64,000 nucleotides of DNA, taken from the NCBI GenBank assembly GCA_902779055.1, contig CACZAD010000017.1, positions 1-64,000 of the forward strand. The letters are read 5' to 3'. The notes under the pieces are model-generated. The model was not told the DNA's origin. It searched no databases and saw only the letters and a program-made list of their open reading frames with translations. A program made the translations under genes and the position numbers. Positions 34,081-43,010 of this stretch are shown here, piece by piece. Numbering within the stretch: position 1 is the first letter of the stretch; each line of letters begins with the position of its first letter. Source of the DNA: Fibrobacter succinogenes (lineage in GTDB: Bacteria > Fibrobacterota > Fibrobacteria > Fibrobacterales > Fibrobacteraceae).

Positions 34081-35937
34081 TTACAGAACTCCGGCTTCTT
34101 TGAGAACTTGTTTGGCTTTCGCTTTGATTTCGTCGGAAACGGTCAGCGTCTTTTGATGGTGCGGCTTGATGCGGGCATCGACGATCAACGGGGCGCTGCA
34201 TTTCCAGTGCTTGTCATAAACGGATTCCTTGATGCCGTAAATGTCTTGTGCGGGATCGGACCGCGTGAAGGTAAGCCAGAGAAAGTCGCTTAAGATGTTG
34301 CTTGTGTCGAGGGAGCCTTCGTCGATAATGGAAACCCACGGGTAGTTTTCGTGGAATTCCCAGCAGGCAAGGCTTGCCTTGATGTCGGCGAAGTTCGCCT
34401 GCTTATCGAAAGACGGACCTTCGATTAGCAATACGCCTGGCATGACGATGGTGGCACGCTTGAATCCTTCCGGAAGCGTGAGTGATTTCAGGTCGTCCGG
34501 ATTGTTGCGGAGTTCGCGAATCTTTGCTCCGGCGGCTGCGATGACGACCTTTGAACCGTGATTGAGGCTTGTGCCGGTGTAGTCGAGCGTGTCGATGGTC
34601 GTTGCGGTCTGGAAATGCAAATCGCGGTCAAAGCGGACACGTTCCAGAACGTGTGCGAAGAATGCGGGAACGTCATTTACATCGAGGCTTGCGGCTGTTC
34701 CGTCAGCGGAATTGCTCGCGGCATCCTCTTTAGCGGCGATGAGCAAATACTTTGTTAAGCTTGCCTGGTTGAATCCGAGCAGTGCGTTTGCTGTCTTTAA
34801 AAGTTCCATCGGCTCGCGTTCGGCTTCGCTTGCGTACGGTCGGAACGATTCGGAACCAATCGCTAGGCAAAGCGGGTGGACGCCTGCGTCATCGACGGCG
34901 TGGATCCCGTGAACGCCCGGAAGCGAGGCGGGAAGCATCGGGTGCGTGATTTCGTGGATGTACTTGCCGAAGAGCGTATCTTCTTGGGGCGGGCGTCCGA
35001 CGACCGTGAACGGAAAAATGGCGTTCTTTTTGCAAAGCACTTTTTGGACTCTCATACAAGGAAAATTGTGTTTGCCGGAATAATAGCCGATGTGGTCGCC
35101 AAATGGACCTTCGGGCTTTAAGCCGGGTTCGAGTTCTCCTAAAATACAAAAGTCGGCATCGCTAGAGACAAGGTAACCGTCATGTTCAAAGTAACGGAAG
35201 CGGCGGTTGCCGAGCATACCTGCGAAAAGCAGTTCCGAGAGGTTCTCGGGCATGGGCATCACGGCCGCAAACGTGTGCGAAGGAGGCCCGCCAATGAAAA
35301 CGCTCACCTTGAGCGGTCGGCCTTCTTCGATGGCCTTTTGATGGTGCTTGGCGATATCGCGCTTGATTTGGTAATGCAGGCCGCATTCTTCGTTCGGGAT
35401 GTATTCGTTCCCGGAAATCTGGATACGGTACATGCCCACGTTCGTCTGCATAATGTTTGCGTTCTCGCTCGGGCGCGTGGCGACTTGCGGAAGCGTGATG
35501 AATGCCCCGCCGTCTTTAGGCCAGCAGACGAGCTGCGGCAGGTCTTCTAGACGGCATTCTTCAAAATCCTTGATGCTTCTCGAGCGCATCGGGAGAGACG
35601 ATAAACCGGCCCCTGCCGCCTTGAACAGGCTGCCAGGATGCTTGAACGCCTGCTTGAAAAAATCGACCGGGTTGGCCTTGAAGTTTACGGCAGCCCTCGT
35701 CTGCTCGAATCCGTCGCGGAATATGAAGTTGAAGCGTTCGTCTGTACCGAAAATGTTGCAGGCGGCGCGGAATTTGCTGCCCTTGACTTTTTCGAACAGC
35801 AGCGCGGGGCCGTGTTGCCGGAACGTTTCCCTCGCCATTTCGGCCATTTCTAAGTAAGGATCGACCTCGGCGTGGATACGCTTGAGCATTCCCGCCTTTT
35901 CTAAATCCAGCAGGGCCTGTTCGAGGGACGTGTACAT
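34081..35937 (-). CDS. UbiD-family decarboxylase
   Basis: 618 aa, longer than classic UbiD (about 490). The family pattern is clear: RDGFEQTRAAVNFK-type start, NVGMYRIQISG, the prenyl-FMN site region (GPFGDHIGYYSGKHNFP, GRPPQEDTLFGKYIHEITHPMLPASLPGV) and VVIAAAGAKIRE. Such enzymes decarboxylate aromatic or polyprenyl acids with prenylated FMN; menaquinone synthesis is a likely setting but not shown. The SRPBCC-like gene ends 4 bp upstream, indicating an operon. Confidence 0.85.
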   Translation of the reverse strand: MYTSLEQALLDLEKAGMLKRIHAEVDPYLEMAEMARETFRQHGPALLFEKVKGSKFRAACNIFGTDERFNFIFRDGFEQTRAAVNFKANPVDFFKQAFKHPGSLFKAAGAGLSSLPMRSRSIKDFEECRLEDLPQLVCWPKDGGAFITLPQVATRPSENANIMQTNVGMYRIQISGNEYIPNEECGLHYQIKRDIAKHHQKAIEEGRPLKVSVFIGGPPSHTFAAVMPMPENLSELLFAGMLGNRRFRYFEHDGYLVSSDADFCILGELEPGLKPEGPFGDHIGYYSGKHNFPCMRVQKVLCKKNAIFPFTVVGRPPQEDTLFGKYIHEITHPMLPASLPGVHGIHAVDDAGVHPLCLAIGSESFRPYASEAEREPMELLKTANALLGFNQASLTKYLLIAAKEDAASNSADGTAASLDVNDVPAFFAHVLERVRFDRDLHFQTATTIDTLDYTGTSLNHGSKVVIAAAGAKIRELRNNPDDLKSLTLPEGFKRATIVMPGVLLIEGPSFDKQANFADIKASLACWEFHENYPWVSIIDEGSLDTSNILSDFLWLTFTRSDPAQDIYGIKESVYDKHWKCSAPLIVDARIKPHHQKTLTVSDEIKAKAKQVLKEAGVL

Positions 35938-35941
35938 GATT

Positions 35942-36454
35942 TTATCCGGCGGTTGCGGACTGGTTCAAGGCTTCGAACGCCTGAGTCTTTTTCTTTGCTT
36001 CTACAAATGCGATTTGTTCACGGGCCATAGCTCGTGCCGGGATTGCGTAAACCATACGGGCGCTTGCCATGACGATCGAGAAGGTGTCTTCTGCGAAGTC
36101 CTTGCAGCCCTGGAAAGTCATGTCGTCAATGCAGGTCGTGATGCCGTTTTCGGAGTTGAACTTGTGCTTTGCGGTAAAGCCACGGAACGGGCCTTCGCCA
36201 AGACGCACGGCAATCTCGAATTCACGGTTTGAATCACTTGTATTGACCGCTCCGATAATGCCAGTCCAGCTCACCTTGCGGAAGCCGGCGACAATCGTGT
36301 AGCGAATAAATTCGCCAGATTCAATCGTTTTGGGCAACGTGTAGTATAGAACGGCGTTTACACCCACAGTTAGAGTCATTGGTGCATAGCGCATAATGTC
36401 GAGCGTGTCTGCCAGGGAGCCGTTTTGCCACGAAGTTTGACTGAATTGAACCAT
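35942..36454 (-). CDS. SRPBCC-fold (START-like) protein
   Basis: 170 aa. The pattern of beta strands with RYTIVAGFRKVSWTGIIG and GPFRGFTAKHKFNSENGIT matches SRPBCC ligand-binding proteins of the CYC02/polyketide-cyclase type, which carry hydrophobic molecules. Closely upstream of the UbiD-family gene, so a quinone precursor is a possible ligand, by inference. The start is ATG 36454 (MVQFSQTSW). No signal peptide. Confidence 0.7.
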   Translation of the reverse strand: MVQFSQTSWQNGSLADTLDIMRYAPMTLTVGVNAVLYYTLPKTIESGEFIRYTIVAGFRKVSWTGIIGAVNTSDSNREFEIAVRLGEGPFRGFTAKHKFNSENGITTCIDDMTFQGCKDFAEDTFSIVMASARMVYAIPARAMAREQIAFVEAKKKTQAFEALNQSATAG

Positions 36455-36558
36455 GTCCTAAAATGTAGTAAAATTTTTTGTTTTTATGTCCTGTTGTATT
36501 TTTTCTATATTCGTTGTTGTTATTAATTCATAAAAAATGTGCAAAGTATAGCAGAACA

Positions 36559-38001
36559 ATGGAAAATTTAGAGTCCGATAGTAAGTTTTTGAAAAAGGCG
36601 TTGATCGTGAACGTGGTGGGGACGATTCTCAAGGTTTGTGGTCCTCTCCTCACGTTTGTTATGGCTCGTGTCTTTGGAGCCGCTGAATTCGGTATGTTCG
36701 TCTCTTCTCAGACTTTGTTGTTGACGATTGCCCATTCTGCGCCCCTCGGTCTAGATAAAGGTCTGTATTGGTACCTTCCTCAGAACAAGTTAAAGGGGAG
36801 GGCTCCCTACGACGGTATCATGGAATCCTTCTGGATTTCGGCGGCGATTGCGCTGCTCTGTACAGCCGTCATCTTTGTAGGTTCGTTTACGCCGCACATT
36901 TCCAAGGAACTGCCTTGGTATGGCATCTCGATCTTGTTCTTTGCGGGGACGTACGTGTTCAGTACGGCTTCCGAAGGCAATAGAAGGCCCCAGAATGCGG
37001 TATTTGTCGATTCGTTCTTGACTGTTTCTTTGGCTCCGGCGGTATCCATCGCCCTTTTCTACTTGGATGTTCCGCATGCGCTGCCTTTGGGCTTGCTCGT
37101 GGGGCAGGTGGTTGGCTTCTTTATCCACTTTGTGCTGGTGCGCCGCCAGTTCCCCGATATGCCCTTGAAGCCGCACAAGCTTGTGACCCGCCAGCTGTTG
37201 CTTTATTCATTGCCGCTTGGTTTTGGCGAGTTCGTGACGTCGTTCTTGCTGCGTTCCAGCTTGTGGATGGTCATGCTGTTCCTCGGTCCGGAAAAGGCGG
37301 GTGCTTACGGTATCATGGTGACCATTTCCAATGCGCTCCAGACGATCCGTGTCGGGTTTACCCCAATCCTTACGCCTGTCGTTGCGGGCATGAACAACGA
37401 CCGCTTGCATACGGACTTGAAACCGGTATATAGCTACTGCGTTTTTATGGTGACTTTCATCCAGCTGATCATCGGGTTCTTTATCGTGTTGTTCCCCGAC
37501 CTGATTCTCAGTATTGCCGGTAAGGAATTCGTGGTGCAGCCGGAAACGCTTGGAGTTTTGCTCCTGGTGCATTTGGTGGCCGGTTTTGGCGGTATGTCCA
37601 TTGTGGTCATCAACGGTATGGGCAAGAGTCTTTATTCCCTGAAGATGAACCTGGTCTCCTTGGCGGTGACCTTGATTTGCGGATACTTCTTGATTCCTGC
37701 TTTCGAGTTGGTGGGCGCCGCTCTTGCGATGCTCTGCCATAATCTTGTCGCAATCATCTGCAATAACATTTACCTGTTCAGGAGAGGCCTTTGGCCCTAT
37801 TCTTCGAAGCTTATTACCCAGGTATTCTGGATTTTTGGCCTGGTGGTCTTTTATATCGTGCTAAATATGAACATTTTCACGTTGTCCATGGTCGATAAAA
37901 TTGTAGTTTATGTAGTGATTCTGGTATTGCTTGGTCTTTACGGAATTCTGCAAAAAGGACGCCTTGAACGTGATAGGCAAAAAAGAAAAGAAGGAATTTA
38001 A
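36559..38001 (+). CDS. Polysaccharide flippase (Wzx/MATE-like)
   Basis: 480 aa from ATG 36559; an upstream open frame uses TTG and lacks support. Twelve to fourteen hydrophobic helices in the MOP superfamily pattern: LTFVMARVFGAAEFGMFVSSQTL at the start, and VTISNALQTIRVGFTPILTPVV in the middle. It would flip a lipid-linked oligosaccharide across the inner membrane. First gene of a four-gene surface-glycan operon; the cytidylyltransferase follows after 2 bp. Confidence 0.88.
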   Translation: MENLESDSKFLKKALIVNVVGTILKVCGPLLTFVMARVFGAAEFGMFVSSQTLLLTIAHSAPLGLDKGLYWYLPQNKLKGRAPYDGIMESFWISAAIALLCTAVIFVGSFTPHISKELPWYGISILFFAGTYVFSTASEGNRRPQNAVFVDSFLTVSLAPAVSIALFYLDVPHALPLGLLVGQVVGFFIHFVLVRRQFPDMPLKPHKLVTRQLLLYSLPLGFGEFVTSFLLRSSLWMVMLFLGPEKAGAYGIMVTISNALQTIRVGFTPILTPVVAGMNNDRLHTDLKPVYSYCVFMVTFIQLIIGFFIVLFPDLILSIAGKEFVVQPETLGVLLLVHLVAGFGGMSIVVINGMGKSLYSLKMNLVSLAVTLICGYFLIPAFELVGAALAMLCHNLVAIICNNIYLFRRGLWPYSSKLITQVFWIFGLVVFYIVLNMNIFTLSMVDKIVVYVVILVLLGLYGILQKGRLERDRQKRKEGI

Positions 38002-38003
38002 AA

Positions 38004-38444
38004 ATGGACAATCAGGAAAACAAGAAGTATAAAGTCGGTTACACCTGCGGTGTGTTTGATTTGTTCCATGTCGGCCACTTGATTCTGCTGGAACGTTGCA
38101 AGGCCATGTGCGACAAGCTGATTGTCGGCGTTTGTGATGACAATTACGTCAGGAATATCAAGCACAAGGAACCGGTGTTTTCCGAAAACGATAGAGTCCG
38201 CATATTGAAGGCGCTCAAGGTGGTGGACGACGCTCAGCTGGTGACTATCGAAGAAACCGACGACAAGATGCTGGCCTTGGAAAAGTTCCATTTTGACGTT
38301 TTGTTCTCTGGCGACGACTGGAAGGGTTCCGAAAGATACAACCAGACCGAAAAACAGTTTGCGAAGGTGGGGGTTGCCATCGAATACTTGCCCTATACCA
38401 AAGGAATTTCTACGAGCCAGCTCAAGGAATCCATTAAAAAGTGA
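38004..38444 (+). CDS. TagD-like cytidylyltransferase
   Basis: 146 aa. The nucleotidyltransferase HxGH motif is GVFDLFHVGH; FSGDDWKGSERY and the ISTSQL motif near the C-terminus are typical of glycerol-3-phosphate cytidylyltransferase. It would make CDP-glycerol or a similar CDP-activated alcohol, which the LicD-like protein next door could use. 33-bp gap to licD. Confidence 0.88.
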   Translation: MDNQENKKYKVGYTCGVFDLFHVGHLILLERCKAMCDKLIVGVCDDNYVRNIKHKEPVFSENDRVRILKALKVVDDAQLVTIEETDDKMLALEKFHFDVLFSGDDWKGSERYNQTEKQFAKVGVAIEYLPYTKGISTSQLKESIKK

Positions 38445-38477
38445 TATTGTGGTTGTCCTGGGTAAACCATAGGGGAA

Positions 38478-39293
38478 ATGATTTTGAAAAAGATTGATCA
38501 ACAAGAATGCAAGCGAATTGAATTGCAAATTTTGGATGAAGTTGTAAGGATCTGCAAGGAAAACAATTTCCAGTATTCCCTTGCTTACGGTTCCTTGATC
38601 GGTGCCGTGCGTCATAAGGGCTATATCCCTTGGGATGACGATATCGATATTTACGTTTACCGCAAGGACTATGACAAGCTGATCGCTCTTTTGAAGGATA
38701 GCAGTTACAAGAAGGCAGATTGGGTCTCGGTCATTGATGATACCTGCGACGGATATTATTATACGTTTGCCAAGGTAGTCGATAACAGGACTGAGGTCAA
38801 GATGGACCGCCATGTCGGAAACCATGGACTCTGGGTCGATATTTTCCCGTTGGATAATATGCCTAATTCCGAATTCGGGGCTAAAGCGTTCATTTTGTTC
38901 TGTAGCTTTTTGCGCGTGATTGCCCTCGCTATGGACACCAACTTCTCGTCGAGTACGCTCAGTTTTGGAACTCTCCTGTACAAGCGTTTCTTTAATGCTT
39001 TGGCGACGGTCATCGGAAAGAAGCGTATTTGCCGTTTCATGGAGTGGGTTTTCCACCGTTACGAGAATACGGAAACGAATAACGTGGCGAACTTGTTCAC
39101 GAATATGATGTACAAGGGGATTCTCAAGAAGGACAAGCTCTTGCCTTTGACGGTATTCCCGTTCGAAGACCGTGAATATACGGGCTTTGCCAATTACGAT
39201 TACTATTTGTCCCGCCTGTACGGGAATTATATGCAGCTCCCTCCCGAAGAAAAGCGCATCACGCATAATTTTGACGCTTGGTGGAAAGAGTAA
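38478..39293 (+). CDS. LicD-family phosphotransferase
   Basis: 271 aa, ATG with AGGGGAA upstream. The family signature is YGSLIGAVRHKGYIPWDDDIDIYVYRKDY (residues about 35-63), with the acidic metal-binding DDDID. LicD proteins transfer phosphocholine or related phospho-alcohols from CDP donors to glycans. The neighbouring TagD-like enzyme points to CDP-glycerol rather than CDP-choline as donor; this is inferred. Confidence 0.88.
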   Translation: MILKKIDQQECKRIELQILDEVVRICKENNFQYSLAYGSLIGAVRHKGYIPWDDDIDIYVYRKDYDKLIALLKDSSYKKADWVSVIDDTCDGYYYTFAKVVDNRTEVKMDRHVGNHGLWVDIFPLDNMPNSEFGAKAFILFCSFLRVIALAMDTNFSSSTLSFGTLLYKRFFNALATVIGKKRICRFMEWVFHRYENTETNNVANLFTNMMYKGILKKDKLLPLTVFPFEDREYTGFANYDYYLSRLYGNYMQLPPEEKRITHNFDAWWKE

Positions 39294-39305
39294 AAGGATT
39301 TTTGT

Positions 39306-40316
39306 ATGACCAAGTATCTTTTTGTGTTGACGAGTTCTCCGAAGGATTTTTTCTGCGAGCAGACGCTCGTGGCGATTGCCTCGTTGCGCGTCCATAACCC
39401 GCATGCCTTTGTGACGCTTTTGACGGACGACAAGACGGCGGCGACGCTTACGGGTTCGCGTGCGGCTTTGAAGGATGCTGTCGATGAACTCAAGGTCTTG
39501 ACGCTTGATGAAAAGTTCACGCCGATGTTGCGTTCTCGTTACCTCAAGACGGTGATGCGCAATGTGGTCGATGGCGACTTCTTGTATATGGATTCGGATA
39601 TCGCGATTGTCGATGACTTGACGATTCCGGACGAATGGCGCGGTGGCATTTATGCGGTGCTCGACTTCCACACGAATCTTTCGAAGGCCATCAACCGCAA
39701 GAAGGTCTTGAACAACGCAAAGATGATGGGCTTTTCGCCGATTTTGAATGACGAAATTTTCAACGGTGGCGTGATGTTTGCCGCCGATACGCCGGAAGCC
39801 CGCGAGTTCTTCAAGACTTGGCACGAACTGTGGCTTTACTGCGTTTCGAAGAACTTCCCGTACGACATGGCAAGCCTTGCCGAAACCAATTACAAGTTCG
39901 GATACATCACGAAAAAGATGGACGGCGGATGGAACTGCCAGCTTGCTTATGGCAACCGGTTTTTGCCGACGGCGAAGGTGTTGCACTTCTTCGGTTCGCG
40001 CATTATCGATACGTGTGGCCGCAAGGTGCCGGAATCGATGAACATCTTTTTGCCGAAGATTTTGCGCAAGGATTTTTATACGAACCTGAAGAGCCTTCCT
40101 GTGACGGTGAACGCGGACAAGTCCATTCACATCAACGAGTATTACGATGACGTGATTGCGCATGCGAAGGATGCGTTTATGTACCAGACGAACAAGGTCG
40201 GGGCGGCGGGTGCCTACATCATCCGCTCTTATGCGTTTGCAAAATCGCTTGCCTGGCTTTACAAGAAAATGCCTTTCCTCGTAAAGCCTTTGGAAATTTT
40301 GGGCAAGCTTTTTTAA
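39306..40316 (+). CDS. Nucleotide-sugar glycosyltransferase (GT-A, DxD)
   Basis: 336 aa. The DxD motif is YMDSDIAIVDD near residues 97-108, preceded by QTLVAIASLRVHNPHAFVTLLTDD, like GT8/GT77 folds. The C-terminus is basic with a hydrophobic stretch, suggesting membrane association. Last gene of the flippase/TagD/LicD operon, 12 bp after licD. Acceptor and donor unknown. Confidence 0.78.
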   Translation: MTKYLFVLTSSPKDFFCEQTLVAIASLRVHNPHAFVTLLTDDKTAATLTGSRAALKDAVDELKVLTLDEKFTPMLRSRYLKTVMRNVVDGDFLYMDSDIAIVDDLTIPDEWRGGIYAVLDFHTNLSKAINRKKVLNNAKMMGFSPILNDEIFNGGVMFAADTPEAREFFKTWHELWLYCVSKNFPYDMASLAETNYKFGYITKKMDGGWNCQLAYGNRFLPTAKVLHFFGSRIIDTCGRKVPESMNIFLPKILRKDFYTNLKSLPVTVNADKSIHINEYYDDVIAHAKDAFMYQTNKVGAAGAYIIRSYAFAKSLAWLYKKMPFLVKPLEILGKLF

Positions 40317-40475
40317 AGATTATTGTCGGAATTGTTTTCCCGGGATTGCGGGATAAGTAAAAAGTTGATCCCGCCCCGGAATAAAAGCAACCAAGGCGAA
40401 CGCTGCGAAAATGCTTGCATTTTCATAGCTGAGCCGAAGGGCTTTGTACTTGTACAAATCCGGGTGCGAAACTTT

Positions 40476-41225
40476 TTACAGTTTCATCACGCGCTTCATC
40501 TCGAGGTTTTCGTAGCCTTCGGGGCAATGCGTCGAGAGGTAAACGGTTGGGTTGTTGGCGACAAATTCGCGGACACGGTCGAGTGTTTCGCGAGCGGCGT
40601 CGATGTCTTCAAAGACGATGCTTAACTTGTTTGCTTTGAGGGCTGCATCGCAGTAGGTCACATCACCGTGCATCATATAAAAGAGTCCGTCGTTTTCGGC
40701 GACGATGATGCTGTTGCCTTTGGTGTGTCCCTTCGCTTCAATGAAATAGATTCCGTCTGCGATCTTTTCGCATTTCGGGAAGTTGTGGTATGGTCCGTCC
40801 TTGTAGGTGCAGCGCACGATGTTTGGACCTTCGAGTTTCATGGCGTCGGCATCTTCGGGTGAGACGAAAACCTTCGCATTTGGGAAATACTGGATGGCTG
40901 CCGAATGGTCCGGATGCTTGTGTGTGATGAGAATTTTGGTGACCTGCTCGGGCTTGTAGCCGAGTTCCGCAAAAGCTTGGGTGTAGTCCTTTAGCTTTTC
41001 GCCCATGTAAAGCGGTGCGCCGAGTTTCTTTTCGGGCGCCGCAAAGTCGTTGACAAATCCCGTATCGACAAGGATGACTTCGCTCCCGGTGTCGATGAGA
41101 AAGTTTTGCAGACTGCTGCGGTAGATAATCTGCTCGTCGAACTTGTCCTTGCCTTCTTCACCGCCAAAGGCAAACGCCTGGTTCATGAAACCATGGTCAA
41201 ACATGCGTACGGCTTTAATTTCCAT
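40476..41225 (-). CDS. Metallo-beta-lactamase-fold hydrolase
   Basis: 249 aa from ATG 41225, with AAGGGGAAGC upstream. The zinc motif is THKHPDHSA (HxHxDH), preceded by VILVDTGF; later metal ligands are HTKGN (H167 region) and MMHGDVTYCD. The arrangement is that of lactonase-like (AHL lactonase/AttM) members. Convergent with the glycan operon. The 159-bp gap on its 3' side holds a palindrome GAAAATGC/GCATTTTC (40407-40424) and no gene. Substrate unknown. Confidence 0.85.
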   Translation of the reverse strand: MEIKAVRMFDHGFMNQAFAFGGEEGKDKFDEQIIYRSSLQNFLIDTGSEVILVDTGFVNDFAAPEKKLGAPLYMGEKLKDYTQAFAELGYKPEQVTKILITHKHPDHSAAIQYFPNAKVFVSPEDADAMKLEGPNIVRCTYKDGPYHNFPKCEKIADGIYFIEAKGHTKGNSIIVAENDGLFYMMHGDVTYCDAALKANKLSIVFEDIDAARETLDRVREFVANNPTVYLSTHCPEGYENLEMKRVMKL

Positions 41226-41447
41226 ATGCTTCCCCTTCTGAATGTGTATGCTTTTATACCAATATATACACAAAAGGTTCTAAATCAAAATGGGGCTTTG
41301 TTCCAATTTGGGGCGTAAGCAAAAAATATGGCCGTTTGCCTGCCCGCCTGGCGGTTGAAATAAAATTTTTCGCTTTTTAGGGCTTGATTATTGCTCAAGA
41401 TTTCTATTTTTGTGCGTGGAAAATCCTTTTCTATCCAGGAGTCTTAT

Positions 41448-42896
41448 ATGGGCGGCTTTTGTGGTGTTATTTCCAAAGAAGACTGCGTTTGCCATTCTCA
41501 CCTTGGCACTCACCGCGGCGGTATGGCTGTTTTGAAATCAGATGGAGTTTTCCATCGCTCGATTCACAACATTCAGAACACTCCGTTCCGCAGTAAGTTC
41601 GAGCACGATCTTTCACATTTTTCTGGCAAGGTTGGCTTAGGCGTCATTTCTGACACGGACCCGCAGCCGCTCGTCATGACCTCCAAGCTGGGTACGTTTG
41701 CGATTGTGACTGTTGGTCTCATCACGAACATCGAAGATATCAAGAACGAACTTTTCCGCAATAACTGCATGCAGCTCCAGTTCTCGACGACTAGCGGCAT
41801 GGTCGGACCGACCGAAGTGGTGTCGGCCCTTATTGCTACTCAGGATTCCATTATCGACGGTCTCAAGTATGTCCAGGAAAAGGTGAAGGGCAGCTGCTCC
41901 GTGTTGATCATGGATAGCAAGGGTCGCTTCTACGCTAGCCGCGACAAGTGGGGCCGTACGGCAATCATCCTCGGCAAGAAGGATGGTGCCATGATCGCCT
42001 TGCAAGAAAGCTGCGCTCTGCCGAACCTCGGTTACGAATACGTTCGCGATCTTGGTCCGGGTGAAGTCGTCGAACTCACTCCGGATGGCGAAACGACGCT
42101 CGTCGAAGCCCGCAAGAAGATGGCCATTTGTTCGTTCCTCTGGGTGTATTACGGTTACCCGGCCTCCAGTTACGAAGGACGTAACGTGGAAATGACCCGC
42201 TACCGTTGCGGTTCCGCTCTTGCGAAACGCACCCCGACCGAAGCCGATGCTGCTTGCGGTATTCCGGACTCCGGTACGTCTCACGCTTTGGGCTATGCTC
42301 ACGAAGCCGGCATCAAGTTTGCCCGCCCGTTCGTGAAGTACACGCCGACTTGGGCTCGTTCGTTTATGCCGCAGGACCAGCGCCAGCGCGAACACGTTGC
42401 CTCGATGAAGCTCATCCCGATTCCGGGACTCATCAAGGACCGTCGCCTCGTTTTCTGCGATGACTCCATCGTTCGCGGAACTCAGCTTGGTAAGCAGGCT
42501 GCAAAACTTTATTCGATGGGCTGCAAGGAAACGCACATGCGTATCGCTTGCCCGCCGCTCGTTTATCCGTGCAAGTTCATCAACTTCTCTCGCTCCAAGA
42601 ATGAATACGACCTCATCACGCGCCGTTACATTCGCGACCAGGAAGGTGAAAACGCCGATCTCGACAAGTACACCGATCCGAACGGTCAGCCGTACAAGGA
42701 CATGGTCGAATACATCCGCAAGAAGCTGAACCTCACGTCGCTTGCGTTCCAGCGCATTGACGACTTGATCCAGGCTATCGGCCTCCCGGAAGAAGACCTT
42801 TGCACTTACTGCTGGACTGGCAAGGACTACGCCGAAACGGGTGACTGCTATCATTGCCCGTGCCATTGCCACGATAAGGAAAAGGATAAGGAATAA
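41448..42896 (+). CDS. Amidophosphoribosyltransferase-like protein (PurF homologue)
   Basis: 482 aa from ATG 41448 (MGGFCGVIS). The N-terminal half is a class II glutamine amidotransferase fold; the C-terminal half has the PRPP loop VFCDDSIVRGT (D338-T345). Classic PurF has Cys as residue 2; here Cys is at residue 5, after Gly-Gly-Phe, so Ntn glutaminase chemistry may be missing or changed. The C-terminus has seven clustered Cys (C452, C455, C467, C470, C472, C474 and a His-rich end), the first pair matching the Fe-S or zinc region LC-x2-CWTGK of other PurF proteins. Strong codon bias. Confidence 0.8.
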   Translation: MGGFCGVISKEDCVCHSHLGTHRGGMAVLKSDGVFHRSIHNIQNTPFRSKFEHDLSHFSGKVGLGVISDTDPQPLVMTSKLGTFAIVTVGLITNIEDIKNELFRNNCMQLQFSTTSGMVGPTEVVSALIATQDSIIDGLKYVQEKVKGSCSVLIMDSKGRFYASRDKWGRTAIILGKKDGAMIALQESCALPNLGYEYVRDLGPGEVVELTPDGETTLVEARKKMAICSFLWVYYGYPASSYEGRNVEMTRYRCGSALAKRTPTEADAACGIPDSGTSHALGYAHEAGIKFARPFVKYTPTWARSFMPQDQRQREHVASMKLIPIPGLIKDRRLVFCDDSIVRGTQLGKQAAKLYSMGCKETHMRIACPPLVYPCKFINFSRSKNEYDLITRRYIRDQEGENADLDKYTDPNGQPYKDMVEYIRKKLNLTSLAFQRIDDLIQAIGLPEEDLCTYCWTGKDYAETGDCYHCPCHCHDKEKDKE

Positions 42897-42911
42897 TCCG
42901 CGATTTGGATG

Positions 42912-42929
42912 TCGCGGGCTTGCCCGCGA
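42912..42929. terminator. Hairpin after the PurF-like gene
   Basis: TCGCGGGC/GCCCGCGA 8-bp stem with a 2-nt loop, 15 bp after the stop; no T run. Confidence 0.4.
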
Positions 42930-42951
42930 ATTCTTGACGTTGAATGTTAGA

Positions 42952-42978
42952 AAAGTCCCGCACATCGTGCGGGACTTT
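42952..42978. terminator. Bidirectional terminator between convergent genes
   Basis: A 12-bp perfect stem AAAGTCCCGCAC/GTGCGGGACTTT with a 3-nt loop between the PurF-like gene and the convergent lipoprotein gene. Confidence 0.75.
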
Positions 42979-43010
42979 CTGCATAAGGAGAGAGCTATGG
43001 GTGCTTGCTT

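Noticed and set aside
37998..40163. 721-codon open frame opposite the TagD/LicD/glycosyltransferase genes
   Set aside because: Spans three real genes on the other strand with clear motifs; a shadow frame.
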